Positions 33,868 through 45,380 of a stretch of DNA of 64,000 nucleotides are shown here, in pieces (position 1 is the stretch's first letter; each line of letters begins with the position of its first letter). Position numbers and translations under genes: made by a program. The DNA comes from Rutstroemia sp. NJR-2017a BVV2 (Eukaryota; Ascomycota; Leotiomycetes; Helotiales; Rutstroemiaceae): the NCBI GenBank assembly GCA_002946415.1, contig NJPS01000055.1, positions 215,192 through 279,191 of the forward strand, given 5' to 3'. The notes beneath the pieces were generated by a model that made no database searches, was not told where the DNA came from, and saw only the letters and a list, made by a program, of their open reading frames with translations.

Positions 33868-34944
33868 CCCGGCGACCTAGAATGATATGGATTTGCGACT
33901 TAGACTTGGGATTCGTTGAGTGTCTGATTCGGGGCGCAGTGGAAAAATTATGGTCAGCCTTTGGACATTTCATAAACAAAGGACATTGCGGAAATCCTTT
34001 GTGAGATAGAGAGCGACTTGATTTCCCTCTTACATCGCGATAAAAATAGCCGATGGGTTATTCCCTTTCGATCCACCATAGTCCATTGAAGGCACAAAGA
34101 GGGGGAACCTGGTGGTATTCAGAATCCAGGCAATGAAGCTCTAATGTAAGAAGCAACTGCAGGTTGCAGCGCCTCCACCCAGACAGTCACCAGCTGCATC
34201 TGAATCACTCATTCATTCATTCAGAATTGTAAACACACTATTGGCCGGTCAATGTTTTTCTTGCGTATGCTAAGTTTCCCACAAGTGGTTACGCCAACTC
34301 ACTCATCGGTCATCACTCCAATGAACTGGGAAATGGTGATGAAGGGGAAGAAAGTCGAATCAAAGATACAAGACTTCTTAAGCTAGTGTTTGTAGAAGTC
34401 GATTATACGTGAATAGAGCTACTCAACTAGAATGTTTGCTCTCCACTTAAAGGGGTACAATATCATTCGCAACATTGCAATGGCATTCGCGGGGTGAGAA
34501 AGCGCAAGTGGAAGCCCGTCCACGCATCTGGGGGGAAGTTATGGAATAGAAGAGGGAGTAACTAAAAGCTTCTTATCGCATCAGCAAGGTGCAGCAGATC
34601 AACAATAAGGATGCTTAGAAGGAAGTGCGAGTCCTAAGCACTATGAATCACATCATTAAGAGCTGTAGCATGACCGGACTAGTGCCGAGTATTTGGTGGC
34701 AACGCATTTTGATTGAATCGTTAAACCACTTTTCATGTACCACGATCGTATGGAAAGACTGAATATTCGTATAATTAACAGTACTAAGAATGATCTTGTG
34801 TAGTGATATTTCCAAAGGGGATGTGGATGAGTAAGTTGTGTCCTATTCCTGTCCATCGGATTTCGCCCACGCCCATATCCATATTTATCCTCCATGGATG
34901 CCTATGGCCATCCAGTCACCGTAGTTGTGTTTTACGAGCAACTC
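33868..34944. other. Intergenic region, no gene seen
   Basis: A 1.08-kb gap containing the promoter of the hexapeptide-repeat gene. A short cattcattcattca run lies at ~34208. Other frames are short and not protein-like. Confidence 0.5.
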
Positions 34945-36991
34945 TCATCTATTAGAACCTGATTCACGAGTGTTTGATTCATCGATGAATACTCCATTAA
35001 AATCAAAAAAGTCGTCGTCGGAGGCAGGGTTGTTAGAATCCGTATCCATCCTGTCGCGCGTTTCCCCCGGTGATGATTCTGCAGAACCCCTCTCGAAACC
35101 ATCAGGTCTATCGTCCCAGAGAGAGCTTCCCGGCGAAACGTCGTAATCTGGATAATCGCCGTCGGAATCTGGATAGGAGGGCTGGCGTGCCGGCGTTAGA
35201 ATGGGCTCTTTCACATCCCACCTGACCTTTTCTGGGCACCGAAAGTACTCTGTAGAGATACCACATCGTATTTTCTCTTCGTTCGACAGATCATATTTGA
35301 AAAGCTCTTTTCGCGCCCTAAAAATCTTCAAGTACTGATCGTCGCAATCATCGGTGATAGTCTGGAAATTGTGTCTGAACTGACTTGGATCATCGGCGAC
35401 GATGTCGCGAGATAAATCGTCCAGCATATAACATCGATTCAAAGAAACAGAAGGAAAACAAAAATGTCGTCGCTCTTTCAGGTTATACATCTGCTTGCGA
35501 ATCTCCGCACGAACTTGGTCCGGGGCGTCGCGGGTGAACGCGCCAACATAACCAGAGAGAAGTAGCCAAGCCAACTGTTTTCTTTTATCGTACCGTTGCT
35601 TCCATTGCATAGCTGTGTTTCTTACAGAAAACAGCCCCCGGTGGACTTTCTCATACTTCACAAACTCGTTGAGTTTGAAGCCTTCTGCTTCGATGCGTAG
35701 ATACTGTTTTTCAAGGTATGCAAGAACTGTTCGCCGGCAGTCTTTGAAGGTAGCCATATCATCTTCTACCAAAGCGGATTTCGCAAGCTCGAGCGCCCGT
35801 TCAACCGGGTGATGATAGGGGAATATATATGGACTCGCAGTATTATATTCCATTTCTTCTTCGAAGTCGGCCTCTTTCCTGACAGTAGTAGCATCTAATA
35901 GATCCTCTCTTCTTAATCCCATCTGTATCCTGAAGGAACGACAACGCTCGAAGGCCCTCGCGTAAGTTACTAGCACCCTAAACATCTCCCTCATTAGTTC
36001 CAAAGGCGAATTTCCCATTGCCAGGATTTTCAAGTCTTTCAGTAACCGCTTTGGGGGTGCGTGTTCAGATCCTCTATCTGCCGTATTATGAACATGGTTA
36101 GCATTCGATCTATATCACGACAGTTTGATTGTTGAGTGCAAGACTGAGAGAGGGTCGCGATGATTATTCCAAGTCCAAACTACGACTTCGTATATAACCG
36201 GCTGCCCACTTCTCAGGTATGAAGTTCCTACACAGATAAGAGGAGAAAAAGACGTGTAAGAAAGTGAGTAACTCACATGCTGCTCTCCTGAGAGCGGAAC
36301 GTGTGTAACGCACGAAATCCGGAAGATCATCCGGCCATGCATCCCTAAACTTCAATGCCTTGAGCTTACGAAGGGTCCTAAGCGGTCTTAAAACTGTCTC
36401 AAAGGGTTGGCAGTCATAGAAAAATTTGGATTGGTCCGTTTCATCATCGTCGGAATACTCGTCAAGCGTGATGTCCAAGCCATGTGGAATTAAGACCACG
36501 GTCATAACATCTGGTGGGTTGATAGAAATTGCAGAGCAAAAGTCCACTAACGACCATTCCATTCCCCCATCTATGTCTGGTTCTCTGAGTGTACTGAGGA
36601 TGACACGCCAGCGCTTAACCTTTCGTATATGCATGACGCTGTTGTATACTGTATGAGTCGGGCCGTCAGGGATGTCCGTGAGCCCATTTATATGTCTTGT
36701 TAAAGGCGAAACTTCAATGAGGGGATCCTCCCCTACAATGGGATCGCGGAAGTGACAGCAAGCAATGTAAAATGTGTTGCATCCATAGAGAATCCTGGAC
36801 GCCTCGTCGTAAATCTGACGGCAGACCCTCAGAAGCTGTGGAAATAAGTTGTAGTTTAGTTCAGCACCGAAGCAGGAAGCCCAGGTAACAGAACTCGCGG
36901 ATGCAAGAATCCGATTGCATAGTAAATGCTTGTAGACCTCCTCCCTGAGTTCGAGAGGTAAAGCCGTGAGCAATGTGGGTGATGTAGTCAT
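34945..36991 (-). CDS. 2EXR (F-box-like) domain protein with long helical C-terminus
   Basis: Two minus-strand exons (36991-36277 and 36077-34945) are joined by a 199-bp phase-1 intron with a TGCTAAC branch site and give 615 aa. The N-terminus LPLELREEVYKHLL, then LLRVCRQIYDEASRILYGCN, is the 2EXR signature, which marks F-box-like proteins abundant in Pezizomycotina. The C-terminal half (FRVLVTYARAFERCRSFRIQ, HHPVERALELAKSALVEDD) is helical and charged, ending in an acidic Ser/Asp-rich tail. A putative role as substrate adaptor is inference. Using a nearer acceptor at ~36228 would make TGA at the junction and a 238-aa short form. A second 2EXR gene follows on the same strand. Confidence 0.75.
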
Positions 36992-37471
36992 ATCGAAATA
37001 AAGCAGTTAAGTCTTATCAAAATCCGCTGTTCGTATGCGGATCGTCGCGGAACCACCCCGGATTGAATTTGAAAGAGAGAGCCGGTATGAATATGAGACT
37101 TTGAATATGCTCTCGTAATGTACTGCCTGCTTCTGCTGGATTAGAATATTCCCACTTTGTGGAAGTGCAGTCAAGTCCTTTTTAAGATGTTGGATGTGGT
37201 TCACGATCCCAAAAGAGTAATATCCGTGTAACTTTGTGATAAACTGGACACCATTCAACCAAGTATGAGAGAAATACACTTTGTTGTTTTTGGCCATGAC
37301 AGTGGCATCGTAACTTCCATATACGTAAGCCGACACCAGTAGGAAGGCACGAGGCCCCTTAAGCATGTCGTGCTTGTCGTGGTGCCTTTTGATGTTGCAA
37401 GGAAGTTGTGCCACACGAGAAAGCGCGATTATCAACTCAATGAAACTTATTATAGAAGGGATATAGACAAT

Positions 37472-38123
37472 TCAACGACCAAAGTCCTAGAATACGGATT
37501 AGAGTGAAGGAATAATCAGCGGTCTATCCACTCACATCCCAGAGCTTCATCGCCCCAACTCCATCAGACTTCTCAAACTCAGTAACCTCAACTTCTCTCG
37601 GTGTTCTCATCACAACTTGGAGCCATTCACAATATCTTGGGAAGCCAGTCATACTACCGTAAACCTTTGTCTTCTTCACACCCCGAACGCCTTCGAAAAG
37701 TTTCAAGACTTGATAATCCGAGCCTCTGAATTCAGCTTGTTCAACTCTAATAGTCAACTCTTCTATCCCACTAAAAGCCTTTTCCGCATTCTCGGCGGTA
37801 AAGTTAGGATCGCAATCGAGTCGCACGATGAGATAGTATCTCTTGATGTATGCGATGACGTTTTGCGAGCTGATTGTGTCATACTTCCAGCGCAGACGCG
37901 GCCAGCCATTGAGGAGGTTGGGATGAGCGATGAAGACGTTGCCGCCATAGAGAATTTGCTTGGCTTCTTCGTGGACTTGTTTGCACACTCTGAGTATTTG
38001 TGGATATATGGGTGGATCACTGCCAAGCTGTCTCCGGGCGAAGATGGGTGGGAGGATTAAGACATCAATGTAGATTTGGTTTCGGATCTCTCCTGGGAGA
38101 TCAAGAAATGAGATATTCTGCAT
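37472..38123 (-). CDS. Short 2EXR (F-box-like) domain protein
   Basis: Two minus-strand exons, 38123-37536 and a tiny last exon 37486-37472 (GTGAGT donor, TTCTAG acceptor), give 200 aa. I chose the ATG at 38123 because FLDLPGEIRNQIYIDVLI starts a few residues later. ILRVCKQVHEEAKQILYGGN completes the 2EXR pattern. Without splicing the frame would end five codons later. It lacks the long C-terminal region of the neighbouring 2EXR protein. Function unknown. Confidence 0.7.
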
Positions 38124-38447
38124 CGTTGCACTGGTTCTGGGTGTCCTTGTACTAAAGTATTGGTCACAAATCTGTTGGAAATGAGAGTGAATTCGGAGGT
38201 ACTTCTCAAAGATAAAAAGCCACCCGCCCACTGACAAGGGAATAGATAAGATCTCACGCTAATGCATGGCTTGACCTGGGGAAGCACTAATACCCAATCC
38301 CACGTGTGATTACTAATACAAATTCTTAGACAATGATCACGGCCCTCGCACGCCATCACCAACTTCGTTCGCGCATTACCAACGACATCTCCTTTATGAC
38401 CAACATCCACCCCAACACCCACCCATGACACTCCTTACTGCTACATC
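38124..38447. promoter_or_regulatory. Divergent promoter between 2EXR and cystinosin-like genes
   Basis: A 324-bp interval between two start codons pointing away from each other. No defined element is recognised. Confidence 0.5.
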
Positions 38448-39350
38448 ATGTCCATTTCATTCCTTGAACTGATTTCGTATCTATTTGGCTGGATATACAC
38501 ACTGTGCTGGTCTCTCTCATTCTACCCACAACCCATCCTCAACTTCCGGCGCAAATCAACAAGCGGGACTACCATCGATTTCCCCTTCGTGAACATACTC
38601 GGCTTCGCAGCGTACTTTACTTCCACCGCCGCATTTCTCTATTCACCTGAGATCCGTCGCGAATATGCGCTGAGACATAATGGACACACACCTACGGTTC
38701 AGTTCAACGATTTGGCGTTCGCGGGCCATGCGGTTGTTGTTTGCGTGGTGATCTTGTCGCAATTCGTGCCCTCGGTCTGGGGTTTTGATAAACGGGGTAA
38801 AAGAGGACCAGGCGCAAGAGTCAGTAGGAGTATTTTGGGATTAGTTGTGGGATGTTTTATTGGTGTCATAACGGTGCTTGTTATCGTGCTTGCGCGAAAA
38901 GACGAGGATGCTCAAACAGGGTGGGCCTGGATCGATGTGGTACGTTGGACTGCAGGATGCTGTTGAACCTTTCACTAACATGTTGTGCCGCAGATCTACG
39001 CCATATCATACGTCAAGCTCGTTATCACTGTTGTTAAATACATGCCGCAAGTTCTGACGAATTATCGAAACCGCTCAACACATGGTTGGTCCATCGCGCA
39101 AATCCTCCTGGACTTCGCAGGCGGAGTTCTTTCGATCTTGCAATTGGGTATAGATAGCTATCTGCAAGGGGATTGGTCGGGTATTACGGGAAACCCCGTC
39201 AAGCTTATGCTGGGAAATGTTAGCATTTTTTTCGATATTATTTTCATTGTACAACATTATTGGTTGTATAGAGGCAATTTGGGGCAGTCAGGAACAAATG
39301 AAGAGGATCCTCTGCTTGTTGACGCGGAGAGAGAGAGAAGAATTGATTAG
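38448..39350 (+). CDS. Cystinosin-like PQ-loop transporter
   Basis: Two exons (38448-38939, 38994-39350) with a 54-bp phase-0 intron give 282 aa. It has about seven hydrophobic segments and two PQ-loop motifs: [14 protein letters not shown] near residue 25 and [19 protein letters not shown] near 180. The order matches cystinosin (human CTNS, yeast Ers1), which exports cystine from lysosome/vacuole to cytosol using the proton gradient. Helices before the second loop ([20 protein letters not shown]) and after it ([33 protein letters not shown]) agree. The acidic tail has EEDPLL, a possible dileucine sorting signal for the vacuole. Confidence 0.87.
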
Positions 39351-39895
39351 GTGCAGATAGAGAGAGTGGAAAGTTTCATAGAAGCAATTGGATACCCTAT
39401 ACATGATGGAGGGATAGATTTTGGGGCGGATTATCATTCAATAGAGATGGCACTATCGAATATAAACCATTTTATTTCGTCGGTTGCAAGGCCAACTAGG
39501 GAAACGCGGTGCTGCTCAGTGGACTGTTGTGGCCCATGGGAGAGTGATTCTCATTCCTTTAACATGCACGACTGCAGCCCAAGTCACTTCATGTAACTTG
39601 TCAGCTCGATGGAGACGTTGAGATAAAGACGCATTTCGTTCGTACGAGATCTCATCCTCGCCCCTCACGTCAAGTATGACACGCAGCCTCCATATGGTAG
39701 CATATCATAAGAAACGATTCATCAACCCATCCATCCATCAAGCTCCTTAAATCCTAAATCAAAGTCCAGTTTCCAGATAACCCAAAGCGTTGTCTTTCAG
39801 CTCGAAAACCTAATTCAGCGCTTTTCGATAGTGCCCGAGCAATAAAGATGTTCGATGAGCGCAAAGTGATAAGACTTCCGTACGTGCAAGCCAAC
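39351..39895. other. Convergent intergenic region
   Basis: 545 bp of 3' flanks with no convincing frame. Mostly A+T-rich with no repeat. Confidence 0.5.
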
Positions 39896-40267
39896 TCACG
39901 CCTCTTCATCCGTCTCCTGCTTACGTTCCGCGATGTCTCTGTTCGCCTTTGCCAGCATCACTTTCAATGATTCAATGCAGCTATCAAATTGCAACAGAAT
40001 CTCAAACCCTCTCTTATAATTAATGCTGAGACCATCTGGAAGACACACATCCGCAATCATTTCCCGAACACGCTTCACATCAACCTCGATCTTCTCAAAA
40101 TCGGTATTGGCGCTACGTATGATCTCTATACAGTCGTCGCAGATTTTGTGCACGAGCTTGGTCTCGGTAGTTCTTTCGCATTGTTTGGTGCCGTAACTTT
40201 CGCACATGCATACCTCGTCGCCGTAGAGACATCCGCATCGGGCGAGTTGATAGACATGGATGCACAT
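39896..40267 (-). CDS. Small Cys-rich protein 1 of the MC-start group
   Basis: A 123-aa frame on the minus strand. Cys at positions 2, 11, 13, 20, 22, 30, 43 and 46 (MCIHVYQLARCGC, HKICDDCIEI) suggests a small N-terminal zinc-binding module. A helical region follows (RGFEILLQFDSCIESLKVML) and ends charged. The Cys positions match those of two nearby genes (41016-42194 and 43575-44267). A GTGAGT donor overlaps the stop region, so a last intron with an acceptor near 39808 and a few different terminal residues is possible. Family and function are not known. Confidence 0.55.
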   Translation of the reverse strand: MCIHVYQLARCGCLYGDEVCMCESYGTKQCERTTETKLVHKICDDCIEIIRSANTDFEKIEVDVKRVREMIADVCLPDGLSINYKRGFEILLQFDSCIESLKVMLAKANRDIAERKQETDEEA

Positions 40268-41015
40268 TTCGAAAGACAGTTCTTGGCCGTGACGTGAGAG
40301 GATGGATGTTCACCTGGAGAAGCCTCATTAGCTTCATGGTCTCTCGATTTTTCAATGGTGAAAGATGAGACCTCTCAAGATATGGAAAGAAAACCCGCAC
40401 TTACTGTTCTGTTTTGTAGCTTCGTCTGCCGACGGTTCGCCCTCTACGAGCTTCTTTATTCCTCTTTGTTGAATCGATTTATCACAAGCAAAACTGAAGA
40501 GTTCAAAAAAAAAAAAGATGAAGTCAAGATCGTTGTTGATTAAAGAAAGAAATATTGTGACGCAAAACCTGGCTATATGCATATTCACTGTGCCGAACCG
40601 AGTCGGAGCTTTTCATCCATCGAAGTCAATGGACATGCAAGATCTGGTGGTCTCGAGGTGGACGAATATGGCGTAAGCGCACCTGCTGAGAAGGATCTCT
40701 TCTAGGTAGAATGTCGAGCTGTTCGTTTACTTGGTCAATCTGGAATCACGGTCAACAGATGTTATCGGCACACTTCTTAAGCTTTTCTAACAGTTCCACC
40801 GGTCTCCTCCACTGCCAGTACTACTACACTAGTTGCAATACTTCTGACTACGATGTAGGCCTTCAACGGTCGAAAGTCAGTGAGCGATACATACTCTATC
40901 TTATCCTTCATATGGGACACTTCAAAACCAACCCATTCTCAGAGACTCATTGCTTCCTCGTGGCAGATTGCGAATTAGGCCATTTCAGTCGCCCCCCACA
41001 GCTAGTCCAGTCAGA
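40268..41015. other. Intergenic region, no gene seen
   Basis: A 750-bp gap with an A12 run at ~40506. It contains the promoter of the small Cys-rich gene. Frames here are short or antisense. Confidence 0.5.
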
Positions 41016-42194
41016 CTACCATGGTTTGAACGGTACCCATTGAAAACGCGATTGCTGCTCGGGTCTAATACCTGGCATCAGCGAGTCGTGGAATTCACGG
41101 GCGATCAAATTACGAAGCTTGTCGAACCTCTCGAGAGTCGACTCCTCAAACTCCGTCAAATAAACACGGTATACAGCCAACATCTGATACCAGCGTTCAT
41201 ATTCTTCATCACCATCTACGTCGGGATGGCATTCAAGGCTATGCCAGTAATCTCCAAAGCCCAAAATCTTGCGTTCATCTCCATCTCCTTCGAATATAAA
41301 ACTGCGTCTATCCGCCCATGCATGGAAATTGAGCATGTTGCAGGCGTGGCGAGCTCGCGCATCTAAGCCCTCCCTTTCGAGATACTCCACGTATTCGCGA
41401 GATTCTCGCGCTAGAATGACGTCGCATCGCTCATGAGCAGCTAGTTCTAGGAATCTGTAGGAGGGCAACCAAATCTTACGAAATGCTAGCCAGTCTGGGG
41501 AGTCTGGGTCCTGCTCGTCCAAGCCGCCTTCAAAATCCTCGTTCCACAAGATGATGTTAAATGCAGCATTGTAGTCGTGGGTTGTTACTGTTTCGTGGAA
41601 ATAGAATTTCAGATCTTCTTCTGTGATTTTTCGCCTCGAAAGATCAATCTCGGCTTGTTTTCTCACAGCTTCCTCGAATCGTTCAGGCTGTCCCTCAATA
41701 CTGTTAATTGCAGCACGAGCATCATTAGACCACCCGTAAGCAGTGCGACGGCCGTGGTGCGAACGAGTCTGTAATGACGACAGATGTAGTCGTAGGTGCT
41801 GGACATGAACTTCTAAAACTTCTCTGAGTTCAGCAGGTTGCCTCTCAAACCGAAACGTGTAGGGACCGAAAATGAATGGATGGAGACGTTTGCCTAGATC
41901 CCATTCTACTTTGTACCGCTTCAACAGCTGCATGTCGGTTAGCGCCATTGGACGCAGGCCGCTCTTCCACTCGACGGTGGCTTTGAGGCGTTCGTAGTTT
42001 TGGACCTGCCTGAAATCACGGATCCTTTCTTGATGTTGGCGGTTTCGCTCACACTTTGGACAACGGTGCAGGAAGTGTCTGCCCCATATTGTGTGCTTGT
42101 CAGTCTCACGAAAGTTCAATGCATCGCATCGGTGTTCGATCCTGTAAGACTTGCGGCGGCAGTCTGGGCAGAGTTTCACTTTACCAATACACAT
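41016..42194 (-). CDS. 392-aa protein with N-terminal Cys pairs (MC-start group)
   Basis: A single-exon frame on the minus strand with clear protein character. The N-terminus has Cys at 2, 9, 12, 23, 45 and 48 (MCIGKVKLCPDC, HRCPKCERN), likely two zinc-binding knuckles. The rest is helical and rich in Glu/Arg/Trp (HDYNAAFNIILWNEDFEGGL, ARHACNMLNFHAWADRRSF) without a recognised domain. Nothing points to an enzyme. The N-terminal Cys layout is shared with the genes at 39896-40267 and 43575-44267. Confidence 0.65.
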   Translation of the reverse strand: MCIGKVKLCPDCRRKSYRIEHRCDALNFRETDKHTIWGRHFLHRCPKCERNRQHQERIRDFRQVQNYERLKATVEWKSGLRPMALTDMQLLKRYKVEWDLGKRLHPFIFGPYTFRFERQPAELREVLEVHVQHLRLHLSSLQTRSHHGRRTAYGWSNDARAAINSIEGQPERFEEAVRKQAEIDLSRRKITEEDLKFYFHETVTTHDYNAAFNIILWNEDFEGGLDEQDPDSPDWLAFRKIWLPSYRFLELAAHERCDVILARESREYVEYLEREGLDARARHACNMLNFHAWADRRSFIFEGDGDERKILGFGDYWHSLECHPDVDGDEEYERWYQMLAVYRVYLTEFEESTLERFDKLRNLIAREFHDSLMPGIRPEQQSRFQWVPFKPW

Positions 42195-43574
42195 ATTGAT
42201 GAATGTGGATGTGGAGCTAAGACTCAGAGCGTTAGCTGTGTAGTGTTCGACTGGGGCTTTCTCGGTATCGTAGCTTTGCCTGAAATAAAATAATGCTTCG
42301 CTGTGGGCTTGGAGGTTGTGGACAAATAACCTCGTAACTATTCAAACAAGTATAAGCACTTGAATGACGTTGTTCGGCTGCTGAGTGAGATTGTTATATT
42401 TCTCTGAATCTATTTTTTTACTTCGAAACTTCTTTGATAGTTGGGTGAAGAACAATCCAAGAGTTCCATCTTGGATTCTGGGAAGATGCTTTGTATATAT
42501 TTTCACTTCAGATATGTTCCTCAACGAATAGCGGTTGTTCTAATCGGCATCCTTACAGGAGGCATTGTTCAGCGAGCCAAAAATATGTTTGACATTTTGA
42601 GGTAATTCACTCTGAGTAAGTTGAACAATACATGAGCAATCCTGTTGATATTAATAAGAGAACTATTCAACAACTGTATCCGTGTTCATACTAGCTTTTA
42701 TATTGCGGCTCCTTGGGATTACTTCATGATTCGTACTATTCCCGATGTCAAATTCACTACTCTTTGAGTACTTTCTCCGCATCCCATCATCACTAACACC
42801 TGATCATAGCTCCCCGCAGCAGTTAACAAGATTCATCTATCTACGGCGCGTCGTAGAACTCGGCTAGACTTCGACATAGAGGGTATAAACGATCTGTAAC
42901 TATGAAATGGCGGGTATTTTTGCTGTCGGAGAGTCAGGGGCATCGCGTGGACCTTCAAGCGGAACATTCTGCAAATCATGGAGAAGTGGCGGGCAAGACT
43001 CTGGAATGAGGAATTGGAGATCTGAAATATCGAAGATGGCATATTTACTTCACTTCTTAGACGTGAACAGAACACATATCGGTCACATTATCAGCTTCTG
43101 CAAGGTCACTTTCAGACTAAAACCTCAACGACTCTAATGCCGACTGGCACTTGGCATCTATCTTCCCTTCCGTCTTTGTTCTTTGCGATCTACCAATGTT
43201 TGAAATTCCTCAATGAAAACAACGGTTGTATTATGCCATGAAATTGCCTTTCAAGAGCGTACTTCCTTCTAAATTGGTTTAAGTTGACTCGGACTTCCAC
43301 GCTCTCTGCACCTTCCCTCAACAGCCAGTATTCATTCGATCTGTCATCCCACGCAACCACACATTTCCAGCACAACATATTATATCCCACAAGTACACGA
43401 GAATTCTTATTCTTTACAAAGACCTCAATCTCAAACTATTCCCAGATCTCAACACTGGCCTTAACTTCCAGCTTTACAATCGCGGAACTGATACCACCTG
43501 CAAGCTCATACAACTAGCTTTGCAACTCCTCCCAGCCCTTTTGCCTAAACCACATCAAGCAAACCACCTTCAAA
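42195..43574. other. Intergenic region, no gene seen
   Basis: A 1.38-kb divergent gap that must hold promoters for genes on both sides. The final 150 bp before 43575 is C- and A-rich leader-like sequence (accaccttcaaa just before the ATG). No transposon ends are seen. Confidence 0.5.
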
Positions 43575-44267
43575 ATGTGCAACTGCACCACAACCGTCTA
43601 CTCATGTGACCACAAATACCTCGTGGTGCACTCCTGCCCCTACAACAACAAACTCATCTGCTCACCACCCCATCTCAAGATGAATCGCGTGCGCGAATAC
43701 TACGAGTGCAAGATGTGTATGGATGCGATGGATATGCAAACCGGTGCTACGAGGGGTGCGACTGATCGCGAAGAGCAGTCTCAGATGCCTACGACGAGTG
43801 GTACGACAGAGGAGGAGTCTCAGATGCCTACGACCAGGGGTGCTGCGGCAGAAGAGGGGTCCGAGATGCCTAGGATAAGAAGTGGATTGGAGGTATTGGC
43901 AAACGCCGCGTTGATCAAGACGTGGATGGAAGAGGATTGCAAGAGCGAGGAAAAAGGAAAAAGGAAGGATGAAGGAAAGCAAGTTGGTTATGGATTTTTG
44001 GGCGAGGAGGAGGAGATTCGAGAGAGTATTGAGTCCGAGATGGAAGATATGAAGCCCTGGGAAGAGGAGCGTCCAGATATGGGTGCGCAGCCAAAGTATG
44101 ATGGGCTGGATAGGAAAATCAGTTCGGTAGAATCAGACATTGTGGAGTTGGAAAAGCGGCTGGAAGAACAGCTCACGGCTTTTCATAGGGAGACGGATAG
44201 GATGAGTACTGAAGTTGGAAATATATCTTCGGTTGATCCTGAATTGGATCATAGAATGTCAGGTTAG
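43575..44267 (+). CDS. Cys-rich/coiled-coil protein with short repeats (MC-start group)
   Basis: A single-exon frame of 230 aa with a good start context (tcaaaATGtgc). Cys at 2, 4, 11, 21, 29, 45 and 48 (MCNCTTTVYSCDHKY, YYECKMCMDA) make a putative zinc-binding head. A 13-14-residue repeat (SQMPTTSGTTEEE, SQMPTTRGAAAEEG, SEMPRIRSG) occupies ~70-100. The tail is highly charged, and a heptad-like helix (RKISSVESDIVELEKRLEEQ) predicts a coiled coil. Function unknown; nucleic-acid or protein binding is only inference. Confidence 0.65.
   Translation: MCNCTTTVYSCDHKYLVVHSCPYNNKLICSPPHLKMNRVREYYECKMCMDAMDMQTGATRGATDREEQSQMPTTSGTTEEESQMPTTRGAAAEEGSEMPRIRSGLEVLANAALIKTWMEEDCKSEEKGKRKDEGKQVGYGFLGEEEEIRESIESEMEDMKPWEEERPDMGAQPKYDGLDRKISSVESDIVELEKRLEEQLTAFHRETDRMSTEVGNISSVDPELDHRMSG
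43774..43881. repeat. Short coding tandem repeat (about 2.5 copies)
   Basis: The DNA phrase tctcagatgcctacgac occurs twice about 42 bp apart, with a diverged third copy (tccgagatgcctagg). It encodes the SQMPTT-type repeats of the surrounding gene. Confidence 0.7.
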
Positions 44268-44806
44268 ATGATAAAGGACTTGGAGAGTTGTTGGATGCGA
44301 AGTTGTGGGTTGGATAGGACCTTCATGGGCGATCATGGTTTGGCTACTTTCTTTGGAAAAGGAGGTTTTTTCCATCCAATCACTGGACAGCCTTGTTTAT
44401 AAGCGGGAGTATAGGAGTTGGAGATACCAGCGGCCGGAGCGAAGAAATTTGAACTCGGATATTAACTACATGTTTTTCTTGCACTCGTGTTATGGAAGTC
44501 GACATCTCAAGTATACATGTGCTTGTAGCATTTCATCAGCAACCAGCTCGCAACCATTAGAATTCAAACTAACATTTTTGGCTACCCTCGAACGCTTATA
44601 GGTTAGGTATCGTCAGCGTCATCTGCATGTATGAACGCCGTTACTATCATCTGAAAGATGTTTCATTGTGCAGCTCCTAATCGCCGACAGTAATGTCTAT
44701 TTTTGCCATTCACGCCAGCCAGTCGTTGGCGCCCCTATATCTATCAGCCCCGGTCATCGTCGCGGTCCATGCATAACTGACTAACTGATCCGGCATAGTG
44801 GAGCCC

Positions 44807-44972
44807 AAAAGTTTTGTTGCACGTCTGCACTTCATGGGTTCTTGGCAACCCAACGGATACTTGGCAACCCGCGGGTACCCGTGGGTGGGTGGGTTGAAGA
44901 TATAAGAAAGCTACCCACGGATACCCGTGGGTTGCCAAGAACCCACGAGAACAGACGTGCAACAAAACTTTT
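44807..44972. mobile_element. Foldback/MITE-like element with perfect 21-bp terminal inverted repeats
   Basis: Positions 44807-44827 (starting AAAAGTTTTGTTGCACGTCT) are the exact reverse complement of 44952-44972. Homology of the arms continues inward with short mismatches (GGGTTCTTGGCAACCC on the left, its complement on the right), so most of the 166 bp can fold into one hairpin. The loop carries ACCCGCGGGTACCCGTGGGT-type GC-rich palindromes. There is no coding capacity. No clear target-site duplication was found at the outer edges. The rest of 44268-45380 shows no gene. Confidence 0.7.
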
Positions 44973-45380
44973 TTCGCTTCAGGGTATACATCGGAATTCA
45001 TATGGACAATACAGTAACCATATATATCTGGTATTAGGGCCATGCCATATAAGAGATAAAGGAAGCAGAAGCTATGAATGAGAGCAGCCAGTACATCTGT
45101 ACCACAGAAGAAGACATAATGACAATTTCATATTTTTACAAGACAGTACGCAGGGAGATTCCAGATATAGATTGACAAGAATAGTACAAAGAAGTTAACA
45201 CTGAGAAAGCCTTATGGGAATCTTTTATCTAGCAAATAAACGCCAAACTGCCATCTCAACGTATCTGACATATAAAAACAACCATCCTAGGCCATCCATT
45301 CTATTTCGAACGCCCGTCAAGTAGAGGGCAAGTTCATCCAAACCATTCATTGCAGTAAATTCAAGAAAAGTCATAAATCA

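Noticed and set aside
33507..33979. Two overlapping minus-strand frames rich in Ser/Pro/His
   Set aside because: They are alternative frames over the first part of the hexapeptide-repeat gene and have no better support.
37007..37435. 142-codon minus-strand frame downstream of the short 2EXR gene
   Set aside because: It opens with a non-ATG codon, and there is no family pattern, splice partner or codon character that sets it apart from chance.
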